Below, piece by piece: positions 1 through 5,486 of a stretch of DNA of 6,599 nt. The position numbers and the translations under genes were made by a program. The stretch is taken from the NCBI GenBank assembly GCA_003497505.1, contig DNNV01000052.1, positions 1 to 6,599 of the forward strand. Reading direction: 5' to 3'. The notes under the pieces were generated by a model that searched no databases, was not told where the DNA came from, and worked only from the letters and a program-made list of their open reading frames with translations. The first letter of the stretch is position 1; each line of letters opens with the position of its first letter. The stretch comes from Clostridiales bacterium. GTDB taxonomy: Bacteria > Bacillota > Clostridia > Tissierellales > Sedimentibacteraceae.

Positions 1-492
1 ACCAAGCCACATCAAGAATGCTGTACCTGCAGTTAGAACTATTACTACCGAAACTATTGATAAAAAGCTTCTGTCTATGATTGCTGAATTGAAGAATCCA
101 ACAGCATATGCTGTAGCCTGAATCAAAGCAAGTATAACAGTTACATACCTGGTCCACTGAGCCATTTTTTTCTTTCCGTCTTCTTGTTTGAACATCTGTT
201 CAAGCTTTGGAATAGCTATTGCCAAAAGTTGAAGAATGATGGAAGACGTAATGTATGGATAAATATTTAACGCAAATATTGTAAAATCTTTAAATGCACC
301 GCCGGACATCATATCAAAGAAATCCAGCAGGCCTCCTGCATTGCCTGAAAACATCTGGTGAACTACGGTTCTGTCTATGCCTGGTACAGGAATAACAGCC
401 CCGAGTCTGTAAATAACCAACATCATAAATGTGAACAGAATTTTTTTTCTTAAATCAGGTATTTTCCATGCATTTTTTAAGGTTTCAAACAA
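1..492 (-). CDS. secY: Protein translocase subunit SecY, partial (N-terminal 164 codons)
   Basis: SecY forms the channel of the SecYEG translocon in the cytoplasmic membrane, through which unfolded proteins pass or enter the bilayer. The frame is open from a TTG at 492 to base 1, giving 164 of the roughly 420-430 residues usual for the family; the rest lies outside the window. The protein starts MFETLKNAWKIPDLRKK, a typical Bacillota SecY amphipathic N-terminus. Hydrophobic stretches at about residues 18-37, 71-95, 115-134 and 144-163 fit the first transmembrane segments, with the plug region between the first two (IPVPGID at 34-40, then a Gly-rich stretch). A charged cytoplasmic loop (KQEDGKKK, 102-109) separates the second and third. 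The TTG is chosen because the next in-frame ATG is codon 23, inside the first membrane segment, and because a strong SD precedes it. The TTG directly follows the rplO stop codon. Confidence 0.96.
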   Translation of the reverse strand, partial: MFETLKNAWKIPDLRKKILFTFMMLVIYRLGAVIPVPGIDRTVVHQMFSGNAGGLLDFFDMMSGGAFKDFTIFALNIYPYITSSIILQLLAIAIPKLEQMFKQEDGKKKMAQWTRYVTVILALIQATAYAVGFFNSAIIDRSFLSIVSVVIVLTAGTAFLMWLG

Positions 493-933
493 CTAGATCA
501 CCTCAGCTTTTCCGCCGGCAGCCTCGATTTTCTCCACCGCTGATTTGCTGAATTTATGCGCCTTCACTGTAAGCTTCTTAGCAAGTTCACCGTTGCCCAG
601 CACCTTAATACCATCAAGTTGTTTTTTAACAATACCCTCTGATTTAAGAAGTTCTGGAGTTATCTCTGCCCCATCTTCGAATTTGTTCAACACTTCAACA
701 TTTATTTCAGCAAACTGAGTTCCAAAAATATTTGTAAATCCTCTCTTTGGAAGTCTCCTGTAAAGAGGCATCTGTCCGCCTTCAAATCCCGGTCTTACTC
801 CGCCGCCTGAACGAGATTTCTGTCCGTTCATTCCTCTGCCGGCAGTCTTTCCTTGTCCTGTGGCTGTACCTCTTCCTAATCTCTTTCTATTTTTCGTACT
901 ACCAGGATTAGGTTTTAATTCATGAAGTTTCAT
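493..933 (-). CDS. rplO: 50S ribosomal protein L15
   Basis: L15 is a large-subunit protein that binds 23S rRNA late in assembly. The 146-residue product has the family's Gly/Arg-rich extended N-terminal arm ([15 protein letters not shown] at about 20-34, then [19 protein letters not shown] at 42-60), which threads into rRNA, and the conserved C-terminal globular domain with KVLGNGEL at 110-117 followed by KAHKFSKSA and an Ala/Gly-rich end. Length matches the usual 144-148. The start is the ATG at 933 (MKLHELKP, the family N-terminus). An in-frame GTG at 942 would add three residues, but it lies inside the SD AAGGAGGTG, so it is not the start. The gene sits 21 bases after rpmD and its TAG stop directly abuts the secY start codon. 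Confidence 0.98.
   Translation of the reverse strand: MKLHELKPNPGSTKNRKRLGRGTATGQGKTAGRGMNGQKSRSGGGVRPGFEGGQMPLYRRLPKRGFTNIFGTQFAEINVEVLNKFEDGAEITPELLKSEGIVKKQLDGIKVLGNGELAKKLTVKAHKFSKSAVEKIEAAGGKAEVI
496..504 (-). promoter_or_regulatory. Strong ribosome binding site for secY inside the end of rplO
   Basis: On the minus strand GAGGTGATC lies in the last codons of rplO and is complementary over nine bases to the usual bacterial 16S rRNA 3' end (GATCACCTC). There are 8 bases between the GAGG core and the TTG at 492. This site decides the TTG start of secY. Because it lies within translated rplO sequence and the rplO stop abuts the start, secY translation is probably coupled to rplO; the coupling is inference. 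Confidence 0.85.
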
Positions 934-939
934 TTTTAA

Positions 940-948
940 CACCTCCTT
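940..948 (-). promoter_or_regulatory. Ribosome binding site that sets the rplO start
   Basis: Minus-strand AAGGAGGTG, with 8 bases between GGAGG and the ATG at 933. The last three bases form an in-frame GTG that could be mistaken for the start; the SD itself must be read by the 16S rRNA, so the downstream ATG is preferred. Confidence 0.85.
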
Positions 949-954
949 ATAGTT

Positions 955-1131
955 TTATTCTACTACCTCTACCATGTGCTCAACTTTTCTGATCATTCCT
1001 CTTACTTGAGGTGTATCTTCTTTTTCAACCACGTGGCCTATTTTTCTCAAACCAAGAGCTTCTATGTTTTTAATCTGATTAGGAGTTCTTCCACTCAAGC
1101 CCTTTGTTTGCTTTATTTTTATCTTTGCCAT
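955..1131 (-). CDS. rpmD: 50S ribosomal protein L30
   Basis: L30 is a small large-subunit protein of the L7/L30 family that packs against 23S rRNA. The 58-residue product begins MAKIKIKQTKGLSGR and carries the family's Leu/Gly core (ALGLRKIGH at 25-33) and the conserved TPQVRGMIRKVEHMV at 40-54; the length is the usual bacterial 58-60. The start chosen is the ATG at 1131. A GTG three codons upstream (1140) is in frame, but it is part of the SD GAGGTG and adds MKI, which is foreign to the family. Position between rpsE and rplO is the standard spc order. The gap after the rpsE stop is only 12 bases. Confidence 0.97.
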   Translation of the reverse strand: MAKIKIKQTKGLSGRTPNQIKNIEALGLRKIGHVVEKEDTPQVRGMIRKVEHMVEVVE

Positions 1132-1137
1132 AATTTT

Positions 1138-1145
1138 CACCTCTT
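1138..1145 (-). promoter_or_regulatory. Ribosome binding site for rpmD overlapping the rpsE stop
   Basis: Minus-strand AAGAGGTG shares its first two bases with the TAA stop of rpsE and leaves 8 bases between GAGG and the rpmD ATG at 1131. The arrangement fits translational coupling of rpmD to rpsE (inference). It also shows that the in-frame GTG at 1140 belongs to the SD rather than being the start. Confidence 0.8.
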
Positions 1146-1653
1146 AACCTAATATTTCTTCTACGGATTTACCTCTGACTTTTGCTACATCCTCAGGTTT
1201 TTTCAGAAGTTTTAAGGCTTCAATTGTTGCGTTTACTACGTTTCTAGGATTACTTGATCCTAATGACTTCGTTCTTATGTCTCTTACTCCTGCTAATTCC
1301 AATACTGCACGAACAGGACCTCCGGCTATGATTCCTGTACCTTCTTTTGCCGGTTTTATGAGAACTCTGCCTGCGCCAAATCTGCCGATTATTTCATGTG
1401 GCACTGTTGTGTTAATCAGTGGCACTTCAATCATATTCTTTTTAGCATCTTGGATTGCTTTTCTGATGGCATCCGGAATTTCAATAGCTTTTGCCATTCC
1501 TATTCCAACATGACCATTTTCGTCGCCAACTACTACCAACACGCTGAATCTAAAGTTTCTACCACCTTTAACAACTTTAGTAACACGGTTGATGCTGATT
1601 ACTTTCTCTTTTACATCCAATTGGCTTGCATCTATACGTCCACGTTGCTCCAT
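1144..1653 (-). CDS. rpsE: 30S ribosomal protein S5
   Basis: S5 is a small-subunit protein at the mRNA entry side of the body, involved in decoding accuracy and, with S3 and S4, in mRNA unwinding. The 169-residue product has an N-terminal double-stranded-RNA-binding-like domain (about 15-78) and a C-terminal domain (about 90-169) ending GKSVEEILG. The S5 signature is visible from [15 protein letters not shown] through [10 protein letters not shown] (30-56), and EGTGIIAGG is at 104-112. The loop VTKVVKGGR (24-32) is where family members carry spectinomycin-resistance changes; it looks wild type and undeleted. The start ATG follows GGAGG by 6 bases, and the 14-base gap after rplR holds little else than that site. 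Confidence 0.98.
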   Translation of the reverse strand: MEQRGRIDASQLDVKEKVISINRVTKVVKGGRNFRFSVLVVVGDENGHVGIGMAKAIEIPDAIRKAIQDAKKNMIEVPLINTTVPHEIIGRFGAGRVLIKPAKEGTGIIAGGPVRAVLELAGVRDIRTKSLGSSNPRNVVNATIEALKLLKKPEDVAKVRGKSVEEILG

Positions 1654-1667
1654 GACTAACCTCCTTA

Positions 1668-2036
1668 TTAAAATTCAAGTCCGCTTTCTCTTGCTCCATC
1701 TGCAAGTAATTTTACTCTTCCGTGATATAAATATCCGCCTCTATCGAAAACTACTGCATTTATACCTTTATTTTTCGCTCTTTCTCCTACTGCCTTGCCC
1801 ACTAACTTAGCTGCATCAGATTTATTGAGCTCAGCTGCCTGAGCTGCAATCTCTTTATCCAATGTTGATGCAGACGCGATAGTTGTGCCGGTAGCATCAT
1901 CGATTACTTGAGCGTATATGTGCTTAGAGCTTTTAAAAACATTCAATCTTGGTCTCTCAGGAGTTCCTTCGATTTTATTTCTTATGCTATAGTGTCTTTC
2001 TAATCTCTTCTTATTCTTATCAAACTTTTTAAGCAC
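1668..2036 (-). CDS. rplR: 50S ribosomal protein L18
   Basis: L18 binds 5S rRNA and, with L5, attaches it to the central protuberance of the large subunit. The 122-residue product has the basic N-terminal tail expected for 5S contact ([16 protein letters not shown], about 7-22), then [20 protein letters not shown] at 28-47 and the near-invariant [13 protein letters not shown] at 96-108, ending GLEF. Family length is about 117-122. The start is a GTG at 2036; it gives the expected family N-terminal length and follows a good SD, and no ATG lies near. The gene ends with two consecutive TAA codons (1665-1670). The 29 bases separating it from rplF contain the SD and no visible promoter. Confidence 0.97.
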   Translation of the reverse strand: MLKKFDKNKKRLERHYSIRNKIEGTPERPRLNVFKSSKHIYAQVIDDATGTTIASASTLDKEIAAQAAELNKSDAAKLVGKAVGERAKNKGINAVVFDRGGYLYHGRVKLLADGARESGLEF

Positions 2037-2042
2037 TAATAC

Positions 2043-2052
2043 TCACTCCTTT
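2043..2052 (-). promoter_or_regulatory. Ribosome binding site supporting the GTG start of rplR
   Basis: Minus-strand AAAGGAGTGA with 9 bases between GGAG and the GTG at 2036. Pairing with anti-SD is good apart from the T in place of G after GGAG. It is the only candidate upstream of the L18 frame and therefore supports the non-ATG start. Confidence 0.75.
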
Positions 2053-2065
2053 CTTAAATTCCTTG

Positions 2066-2602
2066 TTATTTACCAGTCTTACCTGCTTTACGTCTAACAA
2101 CTTCATTAGTGTATTTGATACCCTTGCCCTTGTAAGGTTCAGGTCTTCTCCAGTCTCTGATTACAGCTGCATAGTTTCCTACCTGCTGCTTATCAATACC
2201 TTTGACTGTGATTTTATTTGTACCCTCAACTGTTGTTTCGATTCCTTGCGGATCTTCCATTTCAACAGGATGAGAGAAACCTAAGTTCAATACTAATTTG
2301 CTTCCTTGTTTTTGTGCTCTATATCCAACACCTACAATTTCAAGTGTTTTTTCAAATCCCTGTGTAACTCCAACTACCATGTTGTTAACAAGAGTTCTTG
2401 TAAGACCGTGAAGTGATCTGTTTTCTTTCTGATCATTTTCTCTTGAAACGGTAATCACTGAACCTTCAACTTCAATTTTAATCTGCTTTGGAAGCTGTTG
2501 TTCAATTTTTCCTTTTGGTCCCTTAACAACTGCATAATTGTTGTTGAGTGATATTTCAACATTTGCAGGTATCTCTATAGGTTTAATACCTATTCTTGAC
2601 AT
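2066..2602 (-). CDS. rplF: 50S ribosomal protein L6
   Basis: L6 binds 23S rRNA near the base of the stalk and the sarcin-ricin loop region, close to where elongation factors dock. The 178-residue product shows the two tandem related alpha/beta domains of the family (about 1-82 and 83-170). It begins MSRIGIKPI and contains the L6 signature PEPYKGKGI at 154-162, followed by the basic tail [10 protein letters not shown]. Length is typical (175-180). The ATG at 2602 follows GGAGG by 7 bases. It lies between rpsH and rplR, the standard spc position. Confidence 0.98.
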   Translation of the reverse strand: MSRIGIKPIEIPANVEISLNNNYAVVKGPKGKIEQQLPKQIKIEVEGSVITVSRENDQKENRSLHGLTRTLVNNMVVGVTQGFEKTLEIVGVGYRAQKQGSKLVLNLGFSHPVEMEDPQGIETTVEGTNKITVKGIDKQQVGNYAAVIRDWRRPEPYKGKGIKYTNEVVRRKAGKTGK

Positions 2603-2626
2603 CTTAGCACCTCCTATTCGTTATTA

Positions 2627-3025
2627 TTACCATACGTAGCAGATTACTTCTCCGCCAACACCCTGTGCTCTTGCTTTTCTATCTGTCACAATTCCTTGTG
2701 ATGTTGAAAGTATAGCTATACCTAAGCCACCTAAAACCTTTGGAGTTTCTTCTTTTCCTACGTAAACTCTCAAGCCAGGTTTTGATATTCTCTTAATGCC
2801 TGTTATAACTCTTTCCTTGTTTTGCTGGTATTTAAGTTCAACTCTTATAATACCTTGTTTAGCGTCATCTATAACATCAAAGCCCTTAATATATCCTTCT
2901 TCCAACAAGATGTTAGCTATTTCCTTCTTTATCTTAGAAGCGGGTATATCAACAAATTCATGTTTTGAATGATTAGCATTTCTTATTCTCGTTAACATAT
3001 CTGCGATAGGATCTGTCATTACCAT
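2627..3025 (-). CDS. rpsH: 30S ribosomal protein S8
   Basis: S8 is a primary binder of the 16S rRNA central domain (helix 21) and an early assembly protein; in E. coli it also represses the spc operon by binding mRNA at the rplX-rplE junction. The 132-residue product begins [18 protein letters not shown] and contains the C-terminal signature [16 protein letters not shown] at 100-115, with [11 protein letters not shown] at 78-88 and the usual C-terminal GGEVICYVW. Length equals that remembered for Bacillus S8. The first ATG (3025) is preferred to the ATG two codons later because it sits 8 bases from GGAGG. The gene ends with three consecutive TAA codons (2621-2629), then the rplF SD. Confidence 0.98.
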   Translation of the reverse strand: MVMTDPIADMLTRIRNANHSKHEFVDIPASKIKKEIANILLEEGYIKGFDVIDDAKQGIIRVELKYQQNKERVITGIKRISKPGLRVYVGKEETPKVLGGLGIAILSTSQGIVTDRKARAQGVGGEVICYVW

Positions 3026-3055
3026 GTAAGTAACCTCCTTCCATTATATAAAATT

Positions 3056-3241
3056 TTACCAACTAGCTTTTTTAACTCCAGGTATCTGACCTTTGTAAGC
3101 CAGTTCTCTAAAGCATATACGGCATATACCGAATTTCCTTAAATAAGCATGAGGTCTTCCACAAATTTTGCATCTTGTATATTCTCTCGTAGAGAATTTT
3201 TGTTTTCTCTGTTGTTTAACTTTTAGAGATGTTTTTGCCAT
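3056..3241 (-). CDS. rpsN: 30S ribosomal protein S14, zinc-binding short (type Z) form
   Basis: S14 sits in the head of the small subunit next to S3 and S10 and joins late in assembly. This is the short 61-residue form with two CxxC pairs: C24-x2-C27 and C40-x2-C43, the zinc ribbon of the type Z family; the zinc-free form is about 89 residues and lacks these cysteines. The ending [16 protein letters not shown] is characteristic. The start ATG follows GGAGG by 7 bases, and the SD immediately follows the rplE stop, leaving only 13 bases between the genes. Some annotations call the zinc form rpsZ. A 7-bp perfect inverted repeat lies in codons 15-21 (described separately). Confidence 0.98.
   Translation of the reverse strand: MAKTSLKVKQQRKQKFSTREYTRCKICGRPHAYLRKFGICRICFRELAYKGQIPGVKKASW
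3181..3197. repeat. Short perfect inverted repeat within rpsN
   Basis: ATTCTCT (3181-3187) and AGAGAAT (3191-3197) are perfect inverted arms of 7 bp separated by a 3-base loop. The repeat falls in codons 15-21 of rpsN. Read on the plus strand it is followed by TTTTGTTTT, superficially like a weak intrinsic terminator for antisense transcripts. The stem has only two G-C pairs, and arms this short are expected by chance in a window of this size, so function is doubtful. Confidence 0.3.
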
Positions 3242-3254
3242 TTTCGCTCCTCCC

Positions 3255-3794
3255 TTACTTACTAAAAGGCATTCCCATTAATTTCAAAAGCTCACGCGCT
3301 TCCTCATCTGTGTTAGCTGTGGTTGTTATAATTATGTCCATACCTCTTATTTTATCAATCTTATCATAGTTTATTTCCGGGAAAATCAACTGCTCTTTTA
3401 TACCTAAAGCATAGTTTCCTCTTCCGTCAAAGGCTGTCTTTGAAACACCTCTGAAGTCTCTAACTCTTGGGAGTGCAATGTTCACAAGCTTATCAAAGAA
3501 TTCATACATATGAGCTCCTCTCAAAGTAACCTTGCAGCCTACGGCCATGCCTTCTCTTACCTTAAAGTTAGAAATTGATTTTCTGGCCTTTGTAACAACA
3601 GGCTTCTGACCTGCTATAATCGTCATTTCTTCAACTGCGTTGTCTAAGAATTTTTGGTTTTCCTTAGCTTCGCCAACGCCCATATTAATAACTATTTTCT
3701 CTATTTTAGGTGCCTGCATAATGCTTTCATACTGAAACTTTTCCATCAGCGCCGGCACTACTTGTTCTTTATATGTCGTTTTTAATCTAGCCAT
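3255..3794 (-). CDS. rplE: 50S ribosomal protein L5
   Basis: L5 binds 5S rRNA together with L18 and forms part of the central protuberance, contacting the small-subunit head and P-site tRNA. The 179-residue product matches the family length. Visible landmarks are [14 protein letters not shown] (33-46), the L5 signature in [15 protein letters not shown] (59-73), [14 protein letters not shown] (80-93), LPRVRDFRG (108-116) and the C-terminal half with [11 protein letters not shown] (131-141) and MDIIITTTA (152-160). The ATG at 3794 gives the expected MARLK N-terminus, and no standard start codon lies between it and the SD. The SD-to-start distance is 13 bases, the longest clear one in this window. 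In E. coli this junction is where S8 acts as a repressor; whether it does here is not shown. Confidence 0.98.
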   Translation of the reverse strand: MARLKTTYKEQVVPALMEKFQYESIMQAPKIEKIVINMGVGEAKENQKFLDNAVEEMTIIAGQKPVVTKARKSISNFKVREGMAVGCKVTLRGAHMYEFFDKLVNIALPRVRDFRGVSKTAFDGRGNYALGIKEQLIFPEINYDKIDKIRGMDIIITTTANTDEEARELLKLMGMPFSK

Positions 3795-3799
3795 ATTAT

Positions 3800-3821
3800 T
3801 GTTCGTACCTCCTTTCGAGCA
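3800..3821 (-). promoter_or_regulatory. rplE ribosome binding site with possible SD-presenting hairpin
   Basis: The minus strand carries AAAGGAGGTA (3815-3806), a strong SD whose GGAGG is 13 bases from the rplE ATG. It is flanked by TGCTCG (3821-3816) and CGAACA (3805-3800), which can pair with five matches and one C-A mismatch, putting the whole SD in a 10-base loop. The SD is certain; the hairpin is weak and by-eye only. If formed it would shorten the effective distance between SD and start codon. Confidence 0.45.
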
Positions 3822-3824
3822 TTA

Positions 3825-4130
3825 TTATAAAACTGAACCGCACTTTTTACATGCTCTTACTTTTTTTCCGTTTTCTATTTTAACTTCAGTTCTTACGCCT
3901 GATTTGCATTTGTCACAATATAGCATAACATTTGAAGCATCAATAGCGCCTTCATGGTGTAAAATACCTGCCTGCTGCATCTGGTTAGTAGCCTTTTTGT
4001 GCTTCGTAACCATTCTTACACCCTCAACGATGACTCTGTTCTGCTTTGGCATGCTTGTAAGAATCTTACCGATTTTACCGCTGTCGCTGCCTGCTATAAC
4101 TACAACTTTATCGCCTTTTTTTACGTGCAT
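3825..4130 (-). CDS. rplX: 50S ribosomal protein L24, four-cysteine form
   Basis: L24 is an assembly-initiator protein that binds the 5' domain of 23S rRNA and lies near the exit of the polypeptide tunnel. The 101-residue product has the N-terminal KOW motif (KKGDKVVVIAGSDSGKIGKI at 4-23) followed by RVIVEGVRMVTKH (32-44) and ASNVMLY (65-71). The C-terminal part contains C72-x2-C75 and C94-x2-C97, which form a likely zinc ribbon; many relatives, including Bacillus subtilis L24 as I recall it, lack these cysteines. Length is typical. The ATG at 4130 follows GGAGG by 9 bases. The gene ends with tandem TAA codons (3822-3827). Metal binding is inferred from the cysteine pattern. Confidence 0.98.
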   Translation of the reverse strand: MHVKKGDKVVVIAGSDSGKIGKILTSMPKQNRVIVEGVRMVTKHKKATNQMQQAGILHHEGAIDASNVMLYCDKCKSGVRTEVKIENGKKVRACKKCGSVL

Positions 4131-4146
4131 CTTTATACACCTCCCA

Positions 4147-4515
4147 TTAAAGTACTTCCGGTGCCAGTGAGATTATCTTCATAAATTTTCTATCTCTTAA
4201 TTCTCTTGCTACAGGTCCAAATATACGAGTTCCTATTGGCGTCTTATCTTCTTTGATAATAACCGCTGCGTTTTCGTCAAATTTTATATATGTGCCGTCT
4301 TTTCTTCTAACGCCCTTCTTAGTTCTCACTATTACGGCCTTAACCACATCACCCTTCTTAACAACTCCTCCAGGTGTTGCAGATTTAACCGCACATACAA
4401 TTATATCGCCAATATTGCCATACTTTACGACTGAACCGCCCATTACTCTTATTACAAGGACTTCTTTAGCTCCTGAATTGTCTGCGACTCTTAGTCTTGA
4501 CTCAGTTTGTATCAT
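4147..4515 (-). CDS. rplN: 50S ribosomal protein L14
   Basis: L14 is a small beta-barrel protein at the subunit interface that makes bridges to 16S rRNA and is the docking site for silencing factors such as RsfS in many bacteria. The 122-residue product has exactly the usual family length. It begins [18 protein letters not shown], and the L14 signature runs from AVIVRTKKG at 60 through [15 protein letters not shown] at 73-87, followed by [13 protein letters not shown] (95-107) and the C-terminal SLAPEVL. The ATG at 4515 follows GGAGG by 8 bases. It is the first gene of the spc block, 31 bases after rpsQ; that gap, the longest in the window, holds the SD but no recognisable promoter or terminator. 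Confidence 0.98.
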   Translation of the reverse strand: MIQTESRLRVADNSGAKEVLVIRVMGGSVVKYGNIGDIIVCAVKSATPGGVVKKGDVVKAVIVRTKKGVRRKDGTYIKFDENAAVIIKEDKTPIGTRIFGPVARELRDRKFMKIISLAPEVL

Positions 4516-4546
4516 GACTTCTACCTCCCTTCAATTGTCTTAGGGT

Positions 4547-4801
4547 CTATTTAGCTTCCTCTAATATTTCAACAACTCTCCAGCATTTTTCTTTTGATAA
4601 TGGTCTGGTTTCCATTATTTTAACTGTATCTCCAACTTTGCACTTGTTCTCTTCATCATGTGCTTTGTATTTCTTAGTCATTTTAATTTGCTTGTTATAA
4701 AGAGGATGTGCTACAAGCTTCTCAGTAGCAACTACGATAGTTTTATCCATTTTATCACTAACTACTTTTCCAATTCTTACTTTTCTGTTGCCTCTTTCCA
4801 A
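4547..4801 (-). CDS. rpsQ: 30S ribosomal protein S17
   Basis: S17 is a primary 16S rRNA binder in the 5' domain, with an OB-fold barrel and long loops. The 84-residue product starts [21 protein letters not shown] by family comparison and carries the S17 signature [13 protein letters not shown] at 57-69; [19 protein letters not shown] (32-50) is also typical. Length fits the family. The start codon is TTG at 4801: it is preceded by a strong SD, and the first in-frame ATG is codon 18, which would remove the first strand of the barrel. It lies 21 bases after rpmC and is usually the last gene of the S10 block. Confidence 0.97.
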   Translation of the reverse strand: MERGNRKVRIGKVVSDKMDKTIVVATEKLVAHPLYNKQIKMTKKYKAHDEENKCKVGDTVKIMETRPLSKEKCWRVVEILEEAK

Positions 4802-4807
4802 AGTAAA

Positions 4808-4818
4808 GATCCTCCTTT
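4808..4818 (-). promoter_or_regulatory. Strong ribosome binding site supporting the TTG start of rpsQ
   Basis: Minus-strand AAAGGAGGATC, with 9 bases between GGAGG and the TTG at 4801. It lies directly after the tandem TAA codons that end rpmC. The strength of this SD plausibly offsets the weaker initiation at TTG (inference). Confidence 0.85.
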
Positions 4819-4822
4819 CTTA

Positions 4823-5026
4823 TTACTGCGCGTTAATGTTTAATTCACGTTCTCTTAGAACTGTCTTAACACGGGCAATATCTTTCTTGACATTATTTAT
4901 TCTCATCGGATTGTCAAGCTCTCCGGTTGCAAGTTGAAATCTTAAATTGAAAAGCTCTGTTTTCAAATCTGATACTGATTTATTCAGCTCTTCAACGGAT
5001 TTATTTCTTAATTCATTAGCTTTCAT
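4823..5026 (-). CDS. rpmC: 50S ribosomal protein L29
   Basis: L29 is a short helical hairpin protein at the tunnel exit of the large subunit, next to L23, where nascent chains and the signal recognition particle and trigger factor dock. The 67-residue product begins [16 protein letters not shown], with two predicted helices (about 8-35 and 41-62) and the signature [17 protein letters not shown] at 39-55; length is the usual 63-72. The frame stays open up to 5101, but the extra residues are rplP read in another frame. An in-frame ATG at 5038 is possible but has an SD-like AGG touching it. The chosen start at 5026 overlaps the end of rplP by 11 bases and lacks a clean SD (GGTGA 5 bases before, AAAAGG 12 bases before), so re-initiation after rplP is likely. 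The gene ends TAATAA. Confidence 0.95.
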   Translation of the reverse strand: MKANELRNKSVEELNKSVSDLKTELFNLRFQLATGELDNPMRINNVKKDIARVKTVLRERELNINAQ

Positions 5027-5459
5027 TTGCTTCACCATCCTTTTCTGATGCCTGATCTTTGGTAACAAATTTGCATTTGATAGGCAATTTATGCATGGCA
5101 AGTCTCATTGCTTCTCTGGCTACTTCTTCACTAACCCCTGACATTTCAAACATTACTCTGCCGGGTTTAACTACTGCTACCCAGTATTCAGGTGATCCCT
5201 TTCCTTTACCCATACGAGTTTCGGCTGGTTTCTTTGTTACTGGTTTATCTGGGAATATTTTAATCCAAATCTGACCGCCTCTCTTAACAGATCTTGTCAT
5301 AGCTCTTCTGGCAGCCTCTATTTGGTTTGATGTAATCCAAGCTGGTTCTAATGCTTGAAGTCCGTATTCGCCGTAAGTAATATTATTACCTCTTGTTGCA
5401 ACACCGGTCATTCTGCCTCTTTGTTGTTTACGGCGTTTTACTCTTTTAGGCATTAACAT
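5016..5459 (-). CDS. rplP: 50S ribosomal protein L16
   Basis: L16 binds 23S rRNA next to the A site and 5S rRNA and helps position tRNA; it is a late assembly protein. The 147-residue product begins [15 protein letters not shown], has [15 protein letters not shown] at 42-56, and carries the L16 signature [16 protein letters not shown] at 82-97, with ISGV-like [16 protein letters not shown] (106-121) and HKLPIK (123-128). R82 corresponds to the arginine that is hydroxylated in E. coli L16 (R81); nothing here shows whether that happens. The acidic, polar tail after about residue 134 ([13 protein letters not shown]) is like the tail remembered for Bacillus. The first ATG (5459) is chosen for its SD, with GGAGG 7 bases upstream. 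The end overlaps rpmC. Confidence 0.98.
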   Translation of the reverse strand: MLMPKRVKRRKQQRGRMTGVATRGNNITYGEYGLQALEPAWITSNQIEAARRAMTRSVKRGGQIWIKIFPDKPVTKKPAETRMGKGKGSPEYWVAVVKPGRVMFEMSGVSEEVAREAMRLAMHKLPIKCKFVTKDQASEKDGEANES

Positions 5460-5486
5460 AATTGTTCCTCCTTCCTTCAGGACTTA

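Noticed and set aside
101..114. A 14-base perfect palindrome ACAGCATATGCTGT in secY
   Set aside because: It encodes part of the third membrane segment, is not near a gene boundary, and about one such palindrome is not surprising by chance in several kilobases.
3026..3055. TATATAAT-like AT-rich stretch between rpsN and rpsH as a -10 promoter element
   Set aside because: No TTGACA-like element is visible at the right distance upstream, and AT-rich matches of this kind are common in this low-GC DNA.
4516..4546. Possible promoter or terminator between rpsQ and rplN, where the S10 and spc operons separate in E. coli
   Set aside because: The 31-base gap contains the rplN SD and no clear -35/-10 pair or stem followed by a T-run; readthrough is the simpler reading.
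5027..5101. A longer rpmC frame beginning 25 codons upstream
   Set aside because: The extra residues are rplP sequence read in another frame, are unlike any L29 N-terminus, and would give a protein well beyond the family length.
1277..5274. Several open frames of 60-120 codons on the plus strand, for example near 1277-1810, 2063-2284, 3799-4184, 4253-4543 and 5059-5274
   Set aside because: All lie opposite conserved ribosomal protein genes, resemble no family I know, have no convincing SD, and have the residue composition expected from the complement of the real frames.
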